DNA of 6,622 nt from Gammaproteobacteria bacterium (lineage in GTDB: Bacteria; Pseudomonadota; Gammaproteobacteria; Burkholderiales; Burkholderiaceae_E). The notes beneath the pieces are model-generated. The model saw only the letters and a program-made list of their open reading frames with translations. It searched no databases and had not been told where the DNA came from. The translations under genes were made by a program, and so were the position numbers. Position 1 is the first letter of the stretch, and each line of letters begins with the position of its first letter. Shown piece by piece: positions 1 through 4,569 of this stretch. The stretch lies in NCBI GenBank assembly GCA_030425615.1, contig JAUIAI010000147.1, positions 1 to 6,622 of the forward strand, in the 5' to 3' direction.

Positions 1-319
1 CGAAGACCAGCAGGTAGACATGCCAGACCTCCGTGATCAGCGGCAGGCCGAGCGCGCAGACCGCGCGCACCACGTCCAGGCTGACGAGCAGGACGCGCCG
101 GGGCACGCCGGCGAGGAGGGCCTCGCTGAGCGGGGCCACCACCACGAAGGCAACCATCTTGATCGCCAGCACGGTCCCGAGGATCCTGCCGGCATCGTGC
201 CCCCCCAGATCGTAGGCGAGCAGGCTCAACGCAATGGTGGCGAGACCCGTGCCCAGCAGCGCGACGACCTGCGCCGAGAAAAGGTGTCGGTACGTCCGGT
301 CCGAGAGGACGTCGAACAT
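1..319 (-). CDS. MFS transporter, N-terminal part (NreB-like efflux candidate)
   Basis: The leftward frame opens at the ATG at 319-317 and stays open to the window edge, giving 106 residues; the rest of the gene lies outside. The visible part starts with a short basic/polar head and then a long hydrophobic helix (about residues 15-37), a second (about 47-70), a loop with a Pro-Arg-Arg pair (about 73-75), and further hydrophobic segments (about 76-106). The loop sits where the MFS motif A normally is, between TM2 and TM3. The start codon is 6 nt after the repressor stop, so the two genes are very probably co-transcribed. A DUF156 repressor followed by an MFS permease is the arrangement of nreA-nreB, in which NreB exports nickel. 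That makes metal efflux at the inner membrane a reasonable guess. The C-terminal half, where NreB carries a His-rich tail, cannot be seen, so substrate is unproven. Confidence 0.8.
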   Translation of the reverse strand, partial: MFDVLSDRTYRHLFSAQVVALLGTGLATIALSLLAYDLGGHDAGRILGTVLAIKMVAFVVVAPLSEALLAGVPRRVLLVSLDVVRAVCALGLPLITEVWHVYLLVF

Positions 320-325
320 GGTGGA

Positions 326-592
326 TCAGAGCAGGCGCGAGATCTTCCGGATCTCGTCCAGATCCGCTTCCGCGACGCCCTCCCGCGCCGAAAGACAGTG
401 ATCGAGATGATCGTGGATGAGCACGCGCTTGGCGTTGACGATGGCCCGTTCGACGGCATGCAACTGCTGCGCGATATCGACGCAGGGGTGGCCCTCTTCG
501 ATCATCGCGACCACCGAGTTCAGGTGACCGCTGGCGCGCTTCAGTCGCGCAACGACACCAGCATGCGAAGTGTGGGTATGCGTTTCTGCCAT
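326..592 (-). CDS. CsoR/RcnR/FrmR-family metal-sensing transcriptional repressor
   Basis: This 88-residue, all-helical DUF156 protein is full length for the family. These repressors are tetramers or dimers of dimers that bind G/C-tract operators in the apo form and release DNA on metal (or aldehyde) binding. Aligned on the conserved Gly22 region and Cys37, potential ligands are His5, Cys37, His62 and Cys66. The 32/25/4 spacing equals that of RcnR (His-Cys-His-His) and InrS (His-Cys-His-Cys), and the last three match the Cys-His-Cys copper site of CsoR. The N-terminus is His-rich (His5, His7, His10). FrmR-type formaldehyde sensing is less likely given this ligand set. The ATG at 592-590 keeps His5 in register with His3 of RcnR, which supports this start. 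The gene is divergent from the His-rich/HupE operon, with a palindromic operator between, and is followed after 6 nt by the MFS gene. Ni(II)/Co(II) is the favoured effector; Cu(I) is the main alternative. Confidence 0.92.
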   Translation of the reverse strand: MAETHTHTSHAGVVARLKRASGHLNSVVAMIEEGHPCVDIAQQLHAVERAIVNAKRVLIHDHLDHCLSAREGVAEADLDEIRKISRLL

Positions 593-602
593 ACTTCGAC
601 TC

Positions 603-621
603 TATCCCCCCCAGGGGGATA
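603..621. promoter_or_regulatory. Predicted CsoR/RcnR-type operator in the divergent promoter region
   Basis: TATCCCCCCCAGGGGGATA is a perfect 8-bp inverted repeat (603-610 and 614-621) with a 3-bp centre. It has the TA-flanked G/C tracts known for operators of the DUF156 repressors. It lies 11 bp upstream of the repressor start and 28 bp upstream of the His-rich protein start, so a single site could repress both directions. Weak promoter elements flank it on each strand. Leftward, TTGCGG (629-624 region) and TAGAGT are spaced 17 nt with the palindrome in the spacer. Rightward, TTCGAC (595-600) precedes GATACC (618-623) by 17 nt. The palindrome is directly seen; binding is inferred from the family and from position. 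Confidence 0.75.
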
Positions 622-648
622 CCGCAACTATTCCTCCTTCACCACGAT

Positions 649-999
649 ATGATCGCGTCACGTGCGATGGACCGGATGCTGAGGGCCGCTCTGGCGGCCT
701 GTCTGCTGTTGGCCGTGTTGTTCGACAGCATCCAGATTCCGCATGTGCAAGCGGCAACCGCAACCGTCGAAGCGCACGATCACCACGCCAGAGATCCCGC
801 GCCGTCCGACGCCGTGCATGCCCACTGGACCTTTCACGGTCAGCAACACGATCTGGGCGAACACGACCACTCGTTCGAACTGGTCGACCCTGCCATGCCG
901 CCGGCAGGTTCGATCCCCGCTTCCGTTACGCCGCTCGGCGTTCTGCCGCCGGCGTGCGCGCCACCACTCTTCGAGATCGTCGAACCCCCGAGGGCCTGA
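649..999 (+). CDS. Small secreted histidine-rich protein of a metal-handling operon
   Basis: The 116-residue product has an N-terminal signal peptide: a basic start, a hydrophobic core at about residues 11-24, and a likely cleavage after the Val-Gln-Ala near residue 35. The mature part is only about 80 residues. Its first half carries nine histidines in short His-Asp and His-x-His clusters (about 41-78); its end is Pro-rich and closes with a Glu-Pro-Pro-Arg-Ala tail. Signal peptide, His clusters and Pro/Arg tail recall the small CzcI-like proteins found beside heavy-metal efflux operons, but I do not recognise a defined family. A periplasmic metal-buffering or delivery role is inferred from composition and from the HupE-like gene 63 nt downstream. 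No clear Shine-Dalgarno sequence precedes the ATG at 649; the in-frame ATG at 667 is an equally possible start and keeps the signal peptide. Confidence 0.7.
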   Translation: MIASRAMDRMLRAALAACLLLAVLFDSIQIPHVQAATATVEAHDHHARDPAPSDAVHAHWTFHGQQHDLGEHDHSFELVDPAMPPAGSIPASVTPLGVLPPACAPPLFEIVEPPRA

Positions 1000-1004
1000 A
1001 CGCC

Positions 1005-1024
1005 CGGCCCCCATGCAAGGGCCG
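1005..1024 (+). repeat. Small hairpin between the His-rich gene and the HupE-like gene
   Basis: CGGCCC (1005-1010) and GGGCCG (1019-1024) form a perfect 6-bp stem with an 8-nt loop in the 63-nt gap between two genes of the rightward operon. No T-run follows, so it is not a standard intrinsic terminator. It could act in mRNA processing or differential expression, or be chance in GC-rich DNA. Confidence 0.35.
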
Positions 1025-1062
1025 CCCTGCAGGTTTCGATCGATTACCGGAGAACATCTCGA

Positions 1063-1791
1063 ATGAAGCACGACTCACGAGTCAGCGCTGCCTGGCGCCT
1101 GTCGCCACTGGCAGCACTGACGCTCCTCGTTGCCTTGACGCTGCTGGTGCAGCACGGCGCGGTTCTGGCCCACGCCGTCACGGAAGGCGACAAGGGCTAC
1201 ATCCAGGAAATCTGGGGTGTCCATCTCGCCCCGTTCACCTATCTCGGCGCCAAGCACATGGTGACCGGCTACGACCACATCCTGTTTCTGTTCGGGGTGG
1301 TCTTCTTTCTCTACCGCCTGAAACAGGTCGCGTTGTATGTCACCCTGTTCGCCGTCGGACACTCGACCACGATGCTGGCCGGCGTCATCTTCGGCTGGGG
1401 CGTCAACGCCTACCTGATCGACGCGATCATCGGTCTCTCGGTCGTCTACAAGGCGCTCGACAACCTGGGCGCCTACCGGCGCTGGTTCGGGGTCCAGCCG
1501 GACACCCGGGCAGCGACCCTGATCTTCGGATTGTTCCACGGACTCGGCCTGGCGACCAAGATCCTCGACTACGAAGTCGCGCAGGACGGACTCGTTCCGA
1601 ACCTGCTCGCATTCAACGTCGGCGTCGAGATCGGACAGATCCTCGCACTCTCGCTCATCCTCGTCGCGATGGGCTACTGGCGCCGGACGGCCAGCTTCTG
1701 GAGGCATGCGTACACAGCGAACGTCGTCGTCATGACGGCCGGATTCGTCCTCGTCGGCATGCAACTCACCGGCTATTACCTCAGCATCTGA
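1063..1791 (+). CDS. HupE/UreJ-like metal permease-family membrane protein
   Basis: The 242-residue protein begins with a signal peptide (hydrophobic about 13-35, probable cleavage after Leu-Ala at 36) that would leave His37 as the mature N-terminus. This is followed by about six hydrophobic helices. The HupE/UreJ family is proposed to move nickel (and in some members cobalt) across the inner membrane for hydrogenase or urease maturation. The hallmark HX5DH is present as His65 to Asp71-His72 within Gly-Tyr-Asp-His. Further conserved spots are Gly99-His100-Ser101 in a later helix and Phe158-His159-Gly160. The second His of the classical FHGx[AV]HG motif is missing, which places it nearer the HupE_UreJ_2-type branch. 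GGAGA at 1049-1053 is the ribosome binding site for the ATG at 1063. No hydrogenase or urease genes are in view; the linkage is to a metal-type repressor and a His-rich protein. Substrate and even direction of transport are not shown by the sequence. Confidence 0.88.
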   Translation: MKHDSRVSAAWRLSPLAALTLLVALTLLVQHGAVLAHAVTEGDKGYIQEIWGVHLAPFTYLGAKHMVTGYDHILFLFGVVFFLYRLKQVALYVTLFAVGHSTTMLAGVIFGWGVNAYLIDAIIGLSVVYKALDNLGAYRRWFGVQPDTRAATLIFGLFHGLGLATKILDYEVAQDGLVPNLLAFNVGVEIGQILALSLILVAMGYWRRTASFWRHAYTANVVVMTAGFVLVGMQLTGYYLSI

Positions 1792-1807
1792 AACAGGGAG
1801 AAACTCC

Positions 1808-2437
1808 GTGTACAACGCGAACAAACCCACCGCGGACGAACTGCCGAGCACCCGGCAGCTGGTGCGCTCCACGATCATCGCCGCGGTCAGTGCCGCCGTC
1901 ATTCTCGTGACCATCGTACTGCCGGCCGAATACGGCATCGACCCCACCCGGATCGGCCGGGTCCTCGGGCTTACCTCGATGGGAGAGATCAAAGCCCAGC
2001 TCGCGCGAGAGGCCCTGGAGGATCGGGAGAGCGGCGGTCACGGCGCACCTCGCAGCTCCCTGTTCCAGTCGATCGTGGGAGTCCTCGTGGGGAGCGCCCA
2101 CGCGCAGGACGCCGCCCAGCCGGAATGGAAGGAGACCCGGACGCTCGTCCTGAAGCCCGGCGAGGGCGTCGAGTTCAAGCTGGTGATGGACGAGGGCGCG
2201 ACCGCCGCGTTCCGCTGGACCGCGGAAGGCGGGCGATTGAACTTCGATCTGCACGGAGACGGGGCCGGGCAGTCGATCAGCTACGAGAAGGGGCGGGGTT
2301 CGCCTGGCGAGGAAGGTAAGCTCGTCGCCGCTTTCGACGGCAATCACGGCTGGTTCTGGCGCAATCGCAGTCGCGCGGACGTGACCCTGACGCTGGCTGT
2401 CGGTGGCGACTTCAAGGCGCTCAAACGAACGGAGTGA
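1808..2437 (+). CDS. Single-pass transmembrane anchor protein with beta-rich periplasmic domain
   Basis: The 209-residue protein starts at a GTG preceded by GGGAG (1796-1800), 16 nt after the HupE-like gene, so the two are surely co-transcribed. A short cytoplasmic head (1-20) leads to one membrane helix (about 21-39). It then reaches a conserved-looking Pro-Ala-Glu-Tyr-Gly-Ile-Asp-Pro segment (39-46) and a helical linker (57-72). A second hydrophobic patch (85-97) ends in Ala-His-Ala and looks like an internal signal-peptide core. Residues 105-202 alternate as in a beta-sandwich and contain Leu-Lys-Pro-Gly near the start and Asn-His-Gly-Trp-Phe-Trp (179-184) near the end, a pattern that recalls GOLD-like domains. 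Proteins of this layout are usually labelled only 'transmembrane anchor protein' and accompany HupE/UreJ-like genes. A partner or assembly role for the permease is an inference from linkage; no catalytic motif is visible. Confidence 0.8.
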   Translation: MYNANKPTADELPSTRQLVRSTIIAAVSAAVILVTIVLPAEYGIDPTRIGRVLGLTSMGEIKAQLAREALEDRESGGHGAPRSSLFQSIVGVLVGSAHAQDAAQPEWKETRTLVLKPGEGVEFKLVMDEGATAAFRWTAEGGRLNFDLHGDGAGQSISYEKGRGSPGEEGKLVAAFDGNHGWFWRNRSRADVTLTLAVGGDFKALKRTE

Positions 2438-2447
2438 CGCCAACGCA

Positions 2448-2483
2448 GCGTGAGGGTGATGCTCACGAGCACCTCCCTCACGC
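2448..2483. terminator. Candidate bidirectional terminator hairpin between convergent genes
   Basis: GCGTGAGGG (2448-2456) pairs perfectly with CCCTCACGC (2475-2483). The 18-nt interior contains a further TGCT/AGCA pairing (2460-2463 with 2468-2471), so a long, slightly interrupted stem-loop can form. It occupies most of the 61-bp gap between the anchor-protein stop and the thiolase stop. No T-run follows on either strand, so Rho-independent action is uncertain. Confidence 0.5.
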
Positions 2484-2498
2484 TCCGACTTCCTCACG

Positions 2499-3716
2499 TC
2501 AAACGAAACGCTCGAAGACGGCCGCCAGCCCCTGTCCGCCGCCGATGCACATCGTCTCCAGCCCGAAGCGGGCCTCTCGCCGCTGCATCTCGCGCGAGAG
2601 CGTCGTCAGGATTCGCACGCCGGTGGCACCCACCGGATGACCGAGCGAGATGCCCGAGCCGTTGACGTTCATGCGGTCGAAGTCACCGGCACCGAACTCC
2701 CAGGCGCGCGTGCACGCGAGAACCTGTGCGGCGAATGCCTCGTTCAGCTCGATGAGGTCGATGTCCTTGAACGTGAGCCCGGCACGCTCGAGCGCCTTGT
2801 GCGTGGCCGGCACAGGGCCGATGCCCATGCGTGCCGGCTCCACGCCGGCCACGGCCCAGGCCTTGAGCTCGACCAGCGGGCGCAGGCCGAGCGACTCCGC
2901 GGTTCCGGGATCCGTGACCACGCACACCGCCGCGCCGTCGTTCTGACCGCTGGCATTGCCCGCCGTGACCGTCGCGTCCGGGTCGCTGCCCTGCAGGATC
3001 GGTTTGAGCCTGGCAAGCCGCTCGAGCGAGACGTCCGGGCGCACGTGCTCGTCACGATCGATCACGGTGTCGGGCTTGCCGCGTTTGCCCTTGATCGTCA
3101 CCGGCACGATTTCCTCGGCGAAGCGCCCCGACTCGATGGCCGCGCTCGCCCGCTGATGCGAGCGCACCGCCAGTTCGTCCTGCTCCTCGCGCGGCACCGC
3201 GAACTCGCGTCGCAGGTTCTCGGCGGTTTCCAGCATGCCACCGGGAACCGGATGACGAAAGCCGCCGGCGGTCACGCGCCCGCGGGCGAGCCGGTCCACC
3301 ATCTGCGTGGGCCGGCCCTTGGTGCCCCAGCGCATGTCCTCGTTGTAGTACTCGGCGCGGCTCATGCTCTCGGCGCCGCCCGCCAGCACGACCGAGGCCA
3401 CTCCGGTCTGCACGCGCATCGCCGCATCGAGCACGGCCTGCAGGCCCGATCCACAGCGACGATCGAGTTGCAGGCCCGGAACCGTGACCGGCAGGCCGGC
3501 GTCGAGCGCGGCGACACGGCCGATGGCCGGCGCCTCCCCGTTCGGATAGCACTGGCCGAAGATCACGTCGTCGACCCGCTCGGGGTCGAGCCCCGTGCGC
3601 TCGAGGAGGGCCTCGATCACGGTACGGGCCAGATGGGCGGCCGGAACATCGACATACATGCCGCCATAGCCGCCGACGGCGGTTCGCAACGGCTCACAGA
3701 TCACGACGCGATTCAT
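2499..3716 (-). CDS. Thiolase, acetyl-CoA C-acetyltransferase type
   Basis: From the ATG at 3716-3714 the protein has 405 residues, normal for a bacterial thiolase; a longer in-frame start at 3776 is rejected because its 20 extra residues are unlike the family. The enzyme makes acetoacetyl-CoA from two acetyl-CoA, or cleaves 3-ketoacyl-CoA, in the cytoplasm. Catalytic residues are visible: the nucleophile Cys88 in Arg-Cys-Gly-Ser-Gly, His360 in Gly-His-Pro-x-Gly-Ala-Thr-Gly, and Cys390 in Cys-Ile-Gly-Gly-Gly-Gln-Gly. The thiolase Gly-Gly-Ala-Glu-Ser-Met-Ser and Leu-Asn-Glu-Ala-Phe-Ala-Ala motifs are also present. The 30-residue spacing from His to Cys equals that of the Zoogloea enzyme. A G-rich stretch just upstream of the ATG could serve as ribosome binding site. 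The gene stands alone on its strand, divergent from the GFA gene; chain-length preference (biosynthetic versus degradative) cannot be set from sequence. Confidence 0.95.
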   Translation of the reverse strand: MNRVVICEPLRTAVGGYGGMYVDVPAAHLARTVIEALLERTGLDPERVDDVIFGQCYPNGEAPAIGRVAALDAGLPVTVPGLQLDRRCGSGLQAVLDAAMRVQTGVASVVLAGGAESMSRAEYYNEDMRWGTKGRPTQMVDRLARGRVTAGGFRHPVPGGMLETAENLRREFAVPREEQDELAVRSHQRASAAIESGRFAEEIVPVTIKGKRGKPDTVIDRDEHVRPDVSLERLARLKPILQGSDPDATVTAGNASGQNDGAAVCVVTDPGTAESLGLRPLVELKAWAVAGVEPARMGIGPVPATHKALERAGLTFKDIDLIELNEAFAAQVLACTRAWEFGAGDFDRMNVNGSGISLGHPVGATGVRILTTLSREMQRREARFGLETMCIGGGQGLAAVFERFV

Positions 3717-3794
3717 GGTGGGGTCCCCCGTTCGAGTGCATTCGATCCGGGATTGTCGCAGTGATCGTCGCGGCACGTCGTCCGGTTCGAGCCG

Positions 3795-3823
3795 CCCGGG
3801 ATCCGGCCCTCCGCGGGCCCGGG
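3795..3823. repeat. GC-rich inverted repeat in the thiolase/GFA intergenic region
   Basis: GGCCC (3805-3809) and GGGCC (3815-3819) form an inner stem with a 5-nt loop, and CCCG (3795-3798) with CGGG (3820-3823) can extend it across a left-side bulge. CCCGGG also occurs as two copies (3795-3800 and 3818-3823). The structure would lie in the thiolase 5' leader if transcription starts near 3825. GC-rich background makes chance plausible. Confidence 0.35.
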
Positions 3824-3829
3824 TGCCGC

Positions 3830-3859
3830 TTTACACCAGGTGTGACCGGAATCTGCGAA
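3830..3859 (-). promoter_or_regulatory. Candidate thiolase promoter with palindrome ACACCAGGTGT
   Basis: On the minus strand TTCGCA (3859-3854) and TGTAAA (3835-3830) are 18 nt apart and each matches the sigma-70 consensus at four of six positions. The 11-bp palindrome ACACCAGGTGT (3833-3843) overlaps the -10-like element and would be a natural repressor site. It is also 52 bp upstream of the GFA-family start. The palindrome is certain; the promoter assignment is weak. Confidence 0.25.
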
Positions 3860-3894
3860 CATGGGATGCTTCCGACCCCACGCAATGGCCCGCC

Positions 3895-4305
3895 ATGTCC
3901 AAGACCCTGACAGGCAGTTGTCTCTGCGGTGATGTCTGCTACACCGTCACTGGTGAGCCGGCCCACTTCTATCATTGCCACTGTTCGCGCTGCCGAAAGG
4001 CCAGCGGAACCGGCCACGCGAGCAATCTGTTCGTGAAGGGGTCCCTGACCTGGGAGTCCGGCGAAGAACTCGTCTCCCGGTTCAAGGTGCCCGAGGCGGA
4101 GCGGTTCGCAAACACGTTCTGCCGGCAGTGCGGCGCACGCCTGCCGCGGGCCAACGAAGCCACGGGTGTGGTCATGATTCCGGCCGGCTCGCTGGACACG
4201 GAGCCCGGCTTCGAACCCGAGGCACGCATCTTCATGGGCTCTCGCGCAGCCTGGTCCTGTCGTCGTGACGACGGGCTGCCCGAGTTCGACGGCTATGCCG
4301 GCTGA
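3895..4305 (+). CDS. GFA-family zinc protein (Gfa-like, Mss4-like fold)
   Basis: From the ATG at 3895 the product has 136 residues, the usual length; the longer open frame from 3715 is not supported because its added residues run through the intergenic region. The family is named after Gfa, first described as a glutathione-dependent formaldehyde-activating enzyme, but most members have unknown substrates. All seven cysteines of the Gfa pattern are present: Cys9-x-Cys11 and Cys76-x2-Cys79 for the structural zinc, and Cys28-x-Cys30-x2-Cys33 for the second, putative catalytic site. His27 and His29 flank the latter. No good Shine-Dalgarno sequence is seen. An out-of-frame ATG lies 10 nt upstream. 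The gene is monocistronic between a divergent thiolase and a convergent slyX, so context gives no clue to substrate; a role in formaldehyde handling is not supported by any neighbouring dehydrogenase. Confidence 0.9.
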   Translation: MSKTLTGSCLCGDVCYTVTGEPAHFYHCHCSRCRKASGTGHASNLFVKGSLTWESGEELVSRFKVPEAERFANTFCRQCGARLPRANEATGVVMIPAGSLDTEPGFEPEARIFMGSRAAWSCRRDDGLPEFDGYAG

Positions 4306-4335
4306 CGCGCGCGCCCGGAGGCCGGTCGCCCCGCC

Positions 4336-4566
4336 TCAGTAGTGCGGTGGCAGATCGTCGCGCAGGCTGCGTCCGGTTTCTTCGCCCGACTGTCCCTGCC
4401 GTTCGCGAAGCGCCCGGATCTCCCGCACCAGCACTTCGATGACATCCTGCTGACGCGCGACCTGCGCGTTCAGCACCTCGAGCAGATCGTCGGCGTAGGC
4501 GGCCTTGATTTCGAGTTCGGTCAGACGCCGCTCGAGGTCAACGGGTAGGCTCGACGAAGACTTCAT
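4336..4566 (-). CDS. slyX: SlyX family protein
   Basis: The 76-residue protein is the normal SlyX length. It is almost wholly a predicted coiled coil (about residues 8-56, with regular Leu/Ile/Val heptads) and ends in the diagnostic Pro-Pro-His-Tyr. SlyX is widespread in proteobacteria; its molecular function is unknown. It was named from a locus beside slyD in enteric bacteria. Here the ATG at 4566-4564 begins 3 nt after the icmF stop, so it is read from the same transcript, probably by translational coupling, since no strong ribosome binding site is seen in the end of icmF. The gene is convergent with the GFA gene across a 30-bp GC-rich gap that shows no clear terminator. Confidence 0.93.
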   Translation of the reverse strand: MKSSSSLPVDLERRLTELEIKAAYADDLLEVLNAQVARQQDVIEVLVREIRALRERQGQSGEETGRSLRDDLPPHY

Positions 4567-4569
4567 CGA

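Noticed and set aside
20..652. Rightward open frame of 210 codons opposite the MFS and repressor genes
   Set aside because: Antisense to two recognisable genes, with Asp/Glu/Arg/His-rich low-complexity product.
570..1910. Rightward open frame of 446 codons spanning the His-rich and HupE-like genes
   Set aside because: It overlaps two well-supported genes in another phase and encodes an Arg/Pro-rich product typical of an out-of-frame GC-rich reading.
1075..1992. Leftward open frame of 305 codons opposite the HupE-like gene
   Set aside because: Antisense of a hydrophobic protein; acidic product without domains.
3720..3729. GGGG-T-CCCC palindrome upstream of the thiolase start, considered as a second site for the metal repressor
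   Set aside because: It lacks the TA flanks of the 603-621 site, is shorter, overlaps the presumed ribosome binding region, and the gene has no metal link.
2637..3764. Rightward open frame of 375 codons opposite the thiolase
   Set aside because: Antisense shadow; the thiolase on the minus strand has all catalytic motifs, and this product is Arg/His-rich without family features.
4306..4335. GC-rich gap between the GFA gene and slyX, considered as a terminator
   Set aside because: Only a trivial 4-bp CCGG repeat is present and there is no T-run.
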